NCBI GenBank assembly: GCA_030268105.1
Contig: BSDZ01000010.1
Coordinates: 2,518,001 to 2,582,000 of the forward strand
Source of the DNA: Volvox africanus
Lineage: Eukaryota; Chlorophyta; Chlorophyceae; Chlamydomonadales; Volvocaceae
Direction: 5' to 3'
Length of the DNA: 64,000 nucleotides
Of the stretch, positions 27,021 to 45,100 are shown one piece after another. A program made the position numbers and the translations under genes. Positions within the stretch are counted from its first letter, which is position 1, and each line of letters begins with the position of its first letter. Under the pieces are notes generated by a model. That model had not been told where the DNA came from. It worked only from the letters and a program-made list of their open reading frames with translations, and did no database searches.

Positions 27021-30000
27021 GTAAGGATTAATACCCGGGGGGGGGTTATCCGGGGTCCTGGCGAGGAAGCTGCTGTACACCAGACCTCGACCTAATGTTT
27101 GTTTGACGGATGGAGTGGCCATCATCACCGACACCGAACCTGGGGGCAACGGGGAAAGAGTATCAGTACAGTACGAGGGGTTGATTTTCATCTCGTATTG
27201 TGTACGACGTCGTATTAGTGGGTATTAATCTTCTGCGTACATTTCTTCCGGGGTGCGGTGTGCGGCGGAGGACTGCGAGTTACTGCAAGGGAAAAAAAAA
27301 ACCCTAAAGGACAGCTCAACTAGTCATGGCGAGATATCCACCAGATGTCCCGAATCCCCCGAGAAGCCTTTCTGGATATCAGGCAAGCCTTCAACTGACT
27401 GACTGTGAGGACTGTCTATTTGAAGCCCGACCGTTGCTTCGCTTCACCTGCGTCGCCGTGGCAGCAATGGTACCCCACTTCATCCTCATGTTTCCCCCTC
27501 CCAAAACCCACATGGATACCCAGTCTTTCCCCGAAAAGGGAACAGCTAGCCTCCATCATCGTTTGGAGTGGCTGGAGATGGCTGTTCTGAAACCATCTAC
27601 GATTGGTGGTCACTGCAATTACTAACGCGGATCTGATTGGATCCACAATCAACGGTACACACACGGTGGGCTACTGCTGGGTATTCCCCAGCCCCCCCAA
27701 GCCTTCCCCCGGGTTATCATCAAACTTGATGGGTTACATGGAAAGGGATGTTGTGGGCACTATCTGCTTGGGGTACATGAGGGGCACTGTGAGCTAACGT
27801 TTGCACGGAGCCTAAAGCCGCTCAATAGTGCCCATCCCGGATTCCCAGTGTGAATCATGTCCTAGAAGCCATGAAGAGCGCCGGAACGGAGGCAGCTTAT
27901 GACAGGATGCGTAATGCTATGAGAGTGAGAGTTACGATACGTTGCAATCCCTTACGAATATCGGTGTGCGGTCGATCATGTTCACAAACACACACATGGA
28001 TACTGTGAACAAATAATACGGCGCCAACCGTCGCCGTGCTGGGTACCGGATGTACATACATTTGAGCAGGAGTAGATATACTCCATGTGCTGGTGCATCC
28101 GGTATGTGATGTGATGCGGGGAGATGATAGTGTCCGTGTGCAATTATATAACCCTTAGTAAGGTTTAGGAATGCGATGTATAATTTGCTCACATATGTAC
28201 TCATTTGTACAAAGTCGCAGTGCTGGAGCAGGCCGGCACCATATGAACAAACACCCTTCGAGTCATATAACGCGCCCCGACCGCCGAGTCATTCTTCCCC
28301 TTATATCTCCAGCTGCAGTGCAGTCCGCAACCACATCCCTCGGGGCAAATGATAAAGTATATACTTATGTTTATGTAGTTGAAATGTTCAGTTATATTTT
28401 GAATAGTTGAATAGTTCCTCGTTACTCGTACGCGATTGTTGATTTTTTCATTGAGTTGCGTTTAGTGATTGGTTATGCTGGTAACATAATCATCAGCCCA
28501 TTTGGGCAATCCACCATCTCATCGCGCATCATCTCAACACACATCTTCAAGACGGGATCCAATGGCACGTGCTGACCAATCGTGTGTTTGTGTTGTGGAA
28601 GCAGGAGTTGTGGATACGAGGTAGGAGAAAAACAAATGCCGCTGTGTCCTGTGATGATTATATGCGTGTCAAGAGGACTATAGGCCGTACGCATACCACT
28701 TATATGTATTTGTACCTGTACGAGAAATTCCAGGGGTTTGTTGGCGGGTTGGTGGCGCCCGTAACCAGCCGGAGACCCAGGCCCACTCTTACTCATACCC
28801 ATGCAAATGGAGTATCTTGAACTTCTGGTCCTTCTAGGTTGTCGCAGACATGCATGCGGAAAGTGGCGTGACGTTGGGTTGACCAGCTCGGGTCCTGGAC
28901 GGCAAATGTTTGAGTGCCGTTGCGGTCATCTTTGAAGATAACTGGTGGATAGACGGTCGTACGTCGTACATCACCAACATGTAAATAACACATACAACAC
29001 TGCTGCTCTTAGCACCGTGTTGCTTCTGATTCACATCTTGGCGCCTTTTCATTCATGTCATGTCAAGGTGCCGCCAAGTGCATGTCAAAACATCTTGCCA
29101 GGACGGCGCGGCCATCAGAACTATCTGTGAGCCCCTCCTATTGTCCCACTACGTCCGTTCCACCGCACTCTCACCAACCCTCACCCCTTCGAATGCACGG
29201 GACGTGGACGTCAGGAAAGGAAAGGGTCATAAAACATACGGCAGCGCGAATGGTCTTTCCTTTCATGGCGGGTTGACGTGCCGAATGACCTGCATGCCAA
29301 CACGGCGATGTGTCATGAGCACTGGCGATCTTTGCGGGGCGGTTCATGAGGATTAGTATTGCCTTCCTGCATTTAATAATTTAGGAGCTTAGGGCCTGCG
29401 CGGGAGGCTGCGTCCGTCCGAAAGAAACCCCTACAATTCCGTTGAGATCCACCTGCTGGCGGGCGATTCGATGTCGTTGATTTCACCCCGTTTCCTGGCA
29501 ACGTGTATCCAAGGTGGATCCCACGTGTCACCTGTATCGTTTGCGAACGCGACGAACGTCGACGAGCAAATGCTTAGCAGATTCAACTTTAACCAACAAT
29601 ACAATTTATGTCGCTGAAGCATAGGATGTGAGCGAGAGGAGATTAAACGCCTCAATACATGGCTAGGGTTCCTATGATATGGCTTTGCTGAATCGTAGTA
29701 GTGAGTCGTCTCGTCCGGCCCTATTCGCACATTACGGTTATAAGCATGTCATTTTAATATCTTGATGAGTTCGCAGTTCAGAATGTAATGAGTGTGGCCC
29801 TTGTTTTATCTCAACGCTTAAAAACGGTGTCATATCCTGCCCGTCCTGAAAATATCGCAATTACATCCAATGTTGTGAAAGATGTATGGGCCTACCTATC
29901 TATTGGACGGATTCATTCCCATGTTTGCCACTTGCAGATGGTACGAACTAGAAGGTAAGAAGTAGGAAAAAAGTTGGATAAACGAGCATTCTGTCTCAAG

Positions 30001-30598
30001 AGTACATTCAGATTATTGCTTATGAACTCTCAACCAGGTGGGGATCCATTCATAAGCCGCGATTCATTAGCCGGGATAGCGCAGCTACCTGGAGGTTTTT
30101 TGTCGTTACAAAAACGGGGCGAAACTGCATATCATTACTCTTCGTTAAAGACTCTAAAAAGGCTCTTCATTATATACAGCAGACGCATGACCATTCTCTT
30201 GAGACTTCGGTGAACGAGCAACCTCCCTTGTTAAGCTATCCGCGCGGTCGCACTGACAGGCACGGCCGCCATTTATGACCGCCGGGTCTACTGGTTTTCC
30301 GTGACAGGTATTTCACGACGAATGCTGGTAGTCGGCGGCCGCACAGCCGCTCGAAGGCAGTCCAAATTGGGGGATGGATGTCAAACCGTGGGTTTTCCGC
30401 TATCCCGTTTCCCCAGTTCCTAGTCCCTCATCACCCGCCTCCGAAGAAAGTCGTCACCATATCATAATGGTTCGTCATTAAGACATCCTCAGCGAGAGTG
30501 GCCACACCAGCCAGCGCGCACCTCGCCACCAGCTATATCTATCTTTCAATCCGTCCGCTTATGGATATTGATCGTACGACAATGACTGTATCAGCACA
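27021..30598. other. Spacer between CAP gene 2 and FIGNL1
   Basis: About 3.6 kb between convergent genes. Only short open frames occur (for example plus 27326-27625 and minus 28473-28802), none with recognisable motifs or partner exons. AC-rich simple sequence occurs at about 26915-26945 and a homopolymer G run near 27040. I see no gene here. Confidence 0.55.
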
Positions 30599-37090
<6,492 letters not shown>

Positions 37091-38599
37091 TCATCGGCGA
37101 CGTGATGTCGCCCTGCCCCTGACAGTAACCCCACAGATACCGTTCACCAAGTACACGGTTAACTTTGTACAGTGATTTTCAAGCTCAGGTATGTCAGGAA
37201 CAAAATCTGTGTGGATCACCGAGAAGGAATTTTTACCGCCAATTTCGTACGTTATAAATAGCCGTTTCGCAGTGAAGGATTCCGCCGATTAGGTTCTTAC
37301 TTATCAGTTTATCCTAACATATTATACCAATCTCCATACAACACCGCATCGATATCCTGTGGTAGATTTACGTGCATTTCGGATGCACTTCCTCGTGGGA
37401 GTCGCACGTTCCAGCCGTCAAGAAGCCAAAATATTACTGCCAAAATTGCAGGACTTTTGAGTTCAATCACAGATCATGGACCTGAATTCTTATTTTACAT
37501 GCTATCAATGTTGTTCCAAGCTTGCAACACCTCGTAAGGCCCAAAAACGAGCCAGGAGCCGCAAAGGACCGCGAGTCTATGTAAGGTAAGGAAAAGGAGA
37601 TGAGGAAAACTTCACGAAGCTCAAACGAAAATGCTTTATAAAGTTCATTACGTGTGAAGCGTCGTCAGCAGTGCGATATGTTTCGGAGCGTGAGAGACCA
37701 TGGTGGTGTGCTGCGGTCCTGAGTAAATGTTTAGGGCAGGATACACATAACCTATTGCAGCATGGCAGTCCACCGCAAGTTTAAGTCCGCGCTGCATCGG
37801 ATTGGCCCCTTGGGCGTGGTCAGGACTGGTCATAGTAAGGGGTCAGCAGGTGGACAGTCGACGGGATGCGGAGCAGGTGAAGGATATTGAGCCAATTCAA
37901 TGCAAGTGCATAGATAGAATCGGGTGAGGATACGTTTTCAACAGCTGCAAAGCGGGTTCAAGGGGAGCCCGGAGCCCTTGTTGCCATGTTTGGACTCGGT
38001 GATTGTCAATGATGTCGAGCAGTCTCAACAGGTTCGGGGCAACAGGTTCCGTCTCTCGGAGCTTTCACAATAAAAATCATTGATAAGGAGGCCCCTGAGG
38101 TAGGTCTAAAAGTGACAAGTGTATGCACTTATTAGTTTCATCGTGTGTTTGCATCTATAAATTTTTCCTGAAGTTCATGCTCCCATCAAGCTGCACTTAT
38201 AGATATGACGGTAACACGCACAGGGTTGGACTCCGCGTCGCTTCATGATGGGGGAATAGGTGCGGTCAGTGCTGGCGCGGGGCCAGAGAGCGCCAATCAG
38301 GGGACACTGCGTAGCAGTGGACCTTAGCCCGGTCACATAGACCTAGTGAAGTGGGTACTGACAGATGTAATAGTACGAGCCAGCCACTTTACCAGGGGTG
38401 CAATGTAGCGAGGTGTCATAGACGTGGCGGAATCGTGAGGAAACCTTGAGCCAGCAGGTCTTCAATTTTGGCGATCCAAAATCCTTTCCTCCACCTCTGT
38501 AAGTACACATACACTAACACCTACACCTACACAAACAGACAAACAGATATGTTCACGTTTTCTACATAAACATCACCACACCCCACATGAAACCACCTC

Positions 38600-39075
38600 A
38601 TCACACCACACACCTCCTCCATTCCTCCTTACCACAATTCGTCATCAAAACATGCACTCCGCTTAAGCCGCCTGATGGACAGCTACAACGAAGAAACCAC
38701 CAACCAGAATCGGACTCAGATGGGCGGGTCTGCTCACCCACTCCTGCGGCATCACCTGAAACAGAGACGATGGCTGGCACCAACACCAGGCACTCTGGGG
38801 CGGGGCGCTAAAGGCTCGACCAACCCAAGCCCACACAAGAGGGGGAGGGCACTGCCGACGAGGGGGTTCGCTCTACAGCCCTCCCTGGGTGCGGGTGGCA
38901 ACCCGGCTAAACTGAGCGTGGAGCAGAAAGGCGGCTAGAGCGGGAAGGGCAAGGGCACCCTGCCTGGGGCCTGGGGCCTGACACAAGGGCGGCACTCAGC
39001 GCATTAGAGGGCGGCCTACAAAAAAGGCCTAGCTAAGATCGTGTAATAAATAAAGAACATACACACACACAGATA
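38600..39075 (+). mobile_element. Possible non-LTR retroelement 3' tail
   Basis: A GC-rich open frame (38675-38938, with GFALQPSLGAGGNP) is followed by GC-rich untranslated sequence, then aataaataaagaac and a short ACAC tract. This resembles the 3' end of L1-like elements, but no reverse transcriptase or target-site duplication is seen. Confidence 0.25.
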
Positions 39076-39514
39076 TACATATTTAGAAAACAAAATATTA
39101 TTAATTTACATTACTATGCATATCTATACCGCCATATGGGGTGCGGTAGCTAGGAATGCTCCGATACCATGACGACATTGACCGCCCCTCTCTACTTGTC
39201 CCCGTACGTCTTGCCATCCCTTCCACACCTGCCGTCTCCTACCCACATCGCACCGCACCGCATTGCACCCATTGTTATCGTTTTCATCATATCCCGTGTG
39301 CACGCATCTGGGCGGGGTGCATGTACACGTTGAGGTCTGACACAAACCCTGCGTGTCATTTGATGCATGAGGGGCGGCTGACGCCATCTATCTAGTCCAT
39401 ACATGTGTGTATCTAGGTAGGTAGGTACTAGCGAGGCGGCAAACCACCCACGACTGTAACGGCGACCGCAAAACACACATCAGCCGTTTTCCATACTGCC
39501 CACGTCGCCGCTCG

Positions 39515-39552
39515 GGAAGGTGTCGTACGCAACACTGTATACGACACCTTCC
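39515..39552. repeat. Hairpin with 13-bp perfect arms
   Basis: Arms 39515-39527 and 39540-39552 are exact reverse complements separated by 12 bases, in intergenic DNA. Confidence 0.9.
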
Positions 39553-40416
39553 GCGGCAGGAAGGCCGCCCAGTAAGGTACGCTTGCGAGTGATGAGGCAC
39601 GAAGTGCGTGGAGATTGTGCAGACGAAACAATAGAGCGGGGGATGGGATCGAAAGATGCAGTGCTGCATTTGTACTTCCCTCCAGCCATGTCCATGTTTC
39701 CTGCGACTAATGCCTGGCACTATATGTGATTCATACGACCTACATTAAAATGCGGGCATGTGTGCTAGCTAGCTGATACCACCGCAGTTTGCTGCTCTCA
39801 GCAGTCTCGGAGCATCTCCCAAAGCATATATGTGTTCCGAATGAGCATCAATCGCTCGATTGTTAGTTCTGAAGGAAGGAGCACTTCTCATCTCTTGAAG
39901 CAAATAATCATCCGTGAGTGGCCGTATGAGTCTGTCGTAACATCGTAATGAATATATACCGGCATAGCTAGATAGGAACTACTAGATAGATGCGTAGCTA
40001 GATAGTAGGTACGGTTGGATCCACGGAAATAACTTGTCACTACTAATACTGGCAGTGCTCAGCGGCGCGGTCGCCTCTCTATATCTACATATTACATTAG
40101 AGCTAGTGGGCGGGTGCCTCGTTTGGTGCAGCTTGGGGCGTTATATATCCGAATCATGCTGCTGGCGCATCATACTGGCGCTCACTCTATCTGCACCAGA
40201 TTGATTGAGGACCGAAGGAGGAACCGGGACGCGGTGAGCGCAGCAGCAGCAGGTGATATCGTATACGAATGTTGAGTGTTTGATGGTGACTAGTGGTATT
40301 TATTCATTAAAATGTGTACCTACTTTACATACCTCCGCTCGGCAGTAGTCCCTCCGTCAGCGAGCGGAGAAGGGCGGCAACGATATTATTCACACTCAAG
40401 GCACTTTGACATGTGT

Positions 40417-40574
40417 GTACATACGGTCGTACATACGTGACATATGCACGTGTACATCGTCATGTACGGCGAACCAACGGAATTTTTTTGTACGGATACG
40501 ACGTGGCTAGGAAGTGAGAGTGTCAGATCGATCAGACCACTCACAATTCCTGATGTACGGCGGTGCGATCGTAC
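40417..40574. promoter_or_regulatory. Cluster of seven GTAC tetramers
   Basis: GTAC begins at 40417, 40429, 40452, 40464, 40490, 40555 and 40571. GTAC is the core bound by SBP-domain factors, including the copper regulator CRR1 of Chlamydomonas. No gene start is adjacent and GTAC looks common elsewhere in the window, so function is unproven. Confidence 0.25.
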
Positions 40575-42150
40575 TACACAGGTCGGTGGGGTGCTAAGAT
40601 GAATAAACGAGACAGGATACCGCTGTAGACGCTGCTCCTGCTGTAAAGTACGCTGCTAATAACAACGATAGTGCAGGACATCGTCTAGCTCCGTCCAAGC
40701 TAGGTAGAGAATGAAGATGGAAACGTTTGTACGTAAACAGGTAGCCGCAAACAGATGCAAAACTATGGGCCATGCTGCGGGTGGCGGCGATGTACAGCAC
40801 CATGTAAATTTTGTTGGCTGGGTTCATTGAAGTGGGAAGCGCAAAATCTGACGGATAGCTGACCGCCGGTTCTGTCATGCCCGTGTAGCTCCCGATCTAA
40901 GACCGCACCCTGGCTAACCCCATCAGCCAGGCCCCAAAACAACCCGGGCTACCCCGAAGACCGCACGCGCACCAACCAAACGAAGCACGGTCTCATGCGA
41001 ACTCACCTGGGACAGCGGCGACGTGCATCGGGTGTTCGATCGGCGTCTGACAGAAAGAGTGATCCCTGTCCAGATAGTTGTATTTTCCATTTTCTACACC
41101 TGCAACATCGTTGATATTTGTGTCCTACACACACGCGAAGAAGAAGAGGCGAAATATGCTGGCGGGAATGTCGGAGGCCTGGGATCCTCAGAATGCAATC
41201 CAAGCGCAGGGTGTCGGGGGAGCATTCCATGCGGTGGATGCGACTGCATACAAAACTGAGTGCTTTCACACCCGTAGTGGGCAGTCTTGACTAGTCAAGG
41301 ATATGAAACTTTTCCTGTTGCTCCCACGCAGGCGATTCGTGTCAGGGCCGACCAGTTTCCACCAAGAACATTTAGGGTCTGATGCGCCCTTGGGGGGAAG
41401 GGGTTTGCATTCAGTTCCATCTTCCGAACGGGTTATGGACGGCAGAGTATCATGTGAGTGATGGTAGGCGCAGGGTATGAGGGCGCTTTGAGGCCAAACT
41501 GCTAGGCTCATATGTCCTTGACGGGTAGGCCTTGCCGGGAAGGATTGGGTCCCCTACAGGATTGGGTCCCCCACAGCTACCCATGCAAGTGCATAACTTG
41601 TGAATCTTTGTTTAATTTCGTTCTTCTATAAATATGTTATCACTGAGTAGATTTTACGTTCCATTCGAAGTAACCTTCGGCTGCATGCTCGTGCACAAAT
41701 CACACCGCTTTGTGGGTGTAGGGGACTGCATTTAAGTACCTCGAATAAGGGAGCCGCAGGGCTTTCCTTTCATACCTTCAGCGGTAAGCATGGTAGCACA
41801 TATACCCATCTTAGAGCCGGCCGCTTCAATCAGCGATGCCGCATATAGAGCGTGTACTGATTTGGCAGGTTGAGGCAAATGTGACGTGCAGTGATGTGAT
41901 GCGATGATGAACCCATAGGGAACCCCAAACTCGGGAACTTAGGAACTGGAGCGGCAAAGTGACCTGTCGCTGTGAACGGTTACAGCCGTTGACGTCTGCT
42001 GCACCCCCTCTCCTACTCGGCTGCGACGACAAAATAACAGCCCAGGTGCTACAGCTACTGCCGCTTATATTGTGTACAGCTCTTGTTGCTCAGGCATTTT
42101 TCTGCTTGATATCGCTGCTGCTGCTATGGCCCCCCCCTTGTCGCTGCTTG

Positions 42151-45100
42151 CTATGCTTGTTGTGGTTGTGACCCCAGCGCGAGGTCAAACACTTGGTCGT
42201 AGGAACTGACGAAATGAGGCTCCAGCCCCTGTAGTTGCAAGGCAGAGAGCAAGGGTGAGGTGGCAGAGGGCGGGAGGAGCAGCAGAGGTGTGGGCAGGAT
42301 ACGGTAAGTTGCAACCCTAGTAGGTGGTGTGCGTAAGGCCGAGCTATTACGAGTGTGAACCGCCGTCCTCAAAGAACAGCATTCACGGACACGGAAGACG
42401 ATCCACTATTTGGCGGGGGGGAGGAAGGAGGTGGAAGCAGCTGCCGCTCAGGTGTTTATTGCCACATGGATGGAGACTCCATGACAGATGCACAGAGGCC
42501 TCCGCGAAGAGGTCGCACATCTTCTGCAGGTTTCCGCTCAGCGGCGCAGCTCTACAGCGACTCGGACCAACCAGGTGCAGTCAAACGTTCGTGTCATTCG
42601 TTCCTAACTCTCCCTCTTCTCCTAACTCGTTTCGTTGTTCCTGCCCTTCATCTCTCGCCTGCTTGAGCTCCGAAGGCAGGTCCTCGTACTCGGGTTTATT
42701 ACCGTCCGGGAAGACGACCACCTTCACCCCGCTGCGCCGCGCCGCCAGCACCTTCTCCTTCACCCCGCCGATGGGCAGCACGCAGCCGGTGAGAGTCACC
42801 TCGCCTGGGAGTCACCTCGCGCGGGGAGAGGGGTAAGGAGAGGGGTCGCCAGTTAGGGCGCTGTCTTTCGGGCGGCTCAGGGGGATAAGTCTGGTGCATC
42901 TGCAGGTAACGACAGGGCTGGAGAGTGGAGAGGCGGGGCGAATCGCGCTGGCAATGAATGATTCGCGATTTCGGCACTGCTGCCCCAGCTGGAGGTGGCG
43001 ATTGCCAAAATACGCGGGGAATAACCGGACGCCTGTTGCCGCCGTCCTCCCGAGGCCTGCCTGCGGAGAATCTTCAGGAGGGGATTGGCACAAAACGCCA
43101 ACTCTGGTTTCATTGATAAGTTGTTCTCGAGAGAATGCTGTTACTATCGTTTCACTTCAATGAATATCACGCACTCCTACTGCCGAGCCCTTGACACACC
43201 TGTCATCGCCAAGTCCGGCTTGACGGGTCGGTTAAGCGCCAGCGACAGCAGCGCCGTCACCAGGGTGCAGCCCGCGGAGGGCCCGTCCTTCGGCGTAGCC
43301 CCCGCCGGCACGTGCACGTGGAGGGCGGAGCTGCCGAAGAAGGAAGAGGCGGTGGCGGGATCTCTTTGGGTGAGGAAGTTGCGTGCGTACGTGTGGGCGA
43401 TAGTCGCAGACTCGCGGAATACGTCCCCTAATTGCCCCGTGGTGGTGAGCGAGCCCTTGGACTCGCTGCCCGCCACCCGGGCGGCCTCCACGTACAGAGT
43501 GGCTCCGCCCAAAGGGGTCCAAGCCAGGCCCATCACCACACCTGCAGGGCAGGGGCCGGGGCACAACAGGTAGCCGGGGGATGGGGACGGGAGGACAGCG
43601 TACCCTAACGTACAGAACCCACAACTCTGCCCCATCCGGCTTTACCGTCTGGAACGTCAGATCAGCAGACCCCCCCCAAGCCCCCTTGGACCCCAGCCAC
43701 CACCCTAAACCCACCACCCTAAACGCACCACCCTAAACCCACCGGGTGGTGTGGCTTCGTAAAACTTATCCTTGGCGAAGGGCGCTTGGCCCACGTACTC
43801 CTTAAGATGACCCCGGGTCACCACAATCGGGGGCCCGTCGTAAACGACACGTACAGCAGGCTGTACGGATGGCTTCCCACTCGGGGAGGAAGACCCTGGC
43901 GGAGTGTGCACGGGCGTCTTGGACACCGCCGGCGACGATGACGATGACGATGACGATGAGGAGGAGGAGGAGGAGGAGGAGAGCGAGGAGGGGGGGTCCA
44001 AAGAAGGAGAGGGTGACGCCGGCTGATCCGTTGCATCGCTACTGTTACTGCTGTGTGTCCCCCTCCCTTCCGACTCCTCCTTGATAGGCACCGGTCGGGC
44101 ACCCGCCCGCACCAGCTGCAGTGCCACTTTACGGTACACCTTGTCGATATGCTTCTTCAGATTGCGCACTCCGGCCTCCCGACAATACTCCGAGATAAGC
44201 GACTCCAAGGCGTCCTCGGATAAGCTGACCGCCCCCCTCGGTACCCCCGCGTCGGCGGCAGCAGTGGGCTCCAGATACCGCCGGGCGATGGCCGTCTTTT
44301 CGTCTTTGGCAGCGGGGTTTAGAGGTGGTCGGGGCATTGGGGAGAAGGGTGTCTGTGCAGTCACACGCACACGCGGGATCGAGGGTCCGAAGCGACATCC
44401 CACACCGAACGAGAGTGCAGCACTTGGGGTGATGAAAGGCGGCGGAAAGATTGCATTCAGAGAGATCACACAGACCGTTACCGACGCAAACACCCATTTG
44501 TAACAGCAGCAACGGCAGGAGGGAGGAGGGCCCTCCTGGGGTGAGGCCTCAGGATCCAGTGGTGGAGACGGCGTTGGAGAGCTTCCGCTGATGGTGGCGA
44601 GGCAAATCTGAGGGCCCTAACCCCGGTGCACCCTCCCTGGGGGGAGCTCCAGGGGGCCCTTCCCTGCCCCTCCTTCCGCCCCTCACCCCACCCCCGGGCC
44701 TCCCTTGCCCTACCCTGCGCGTAGCCCGACAGACGAATGACCTCCATTCGATCCAGGAGGGGGCCCGGAATGGTGTCCAGCGTGTTGGCGGTGCACACAA
44801 ACAAAACCTGGCACAGGGAAGGTGCGGCGAGAGAGCGGAAAATGGGGGAGGAAGGGGAAGCGGGTAATTAACCGGCAATTGGGGGGGGGGGAGAGAGTAA
44901 GGGCTTAGCGCCCCACAAATTGGGGTTAAGTGGCGGCGCAGGGACTACCCTTCTGTCAGGGAAACGATGAGAGCTGATGACTTTCTTGGTTTGTGTTTTA
45001 GGGCTTCTGCGCAGCTGGACTCCGCCCCCCTTCCTGCAGGGAGAGTTGTCTAGGGGACATCAGCGCTCTGAGCTCCTGAGTGGACTATTGAGAGACCGGG

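Larger units (their letters stand above)
37091..42150. other. Spacer between Lon 3' end and FIGNL1 5' end
   Basis: About 5 kb, AT-richer, with FIGNL1 promoter expected next to 37090. Contains a possible retroelement tail (38600-39070), a hairpin (39515-39552), a cluster of GTAC tetramers (40417-40574) and scattered CA repeats. Frames at 40594-40878 and 41003-41290 are short and unsupported. No gene is seen. Confidence 0.55.

Noticed and set aside
30055..30130. tRNA-like sequence (ggatagcgcagc)
   Set aside because: It resembles an A box, but no matching B box, T loop or acceptor stem follows.
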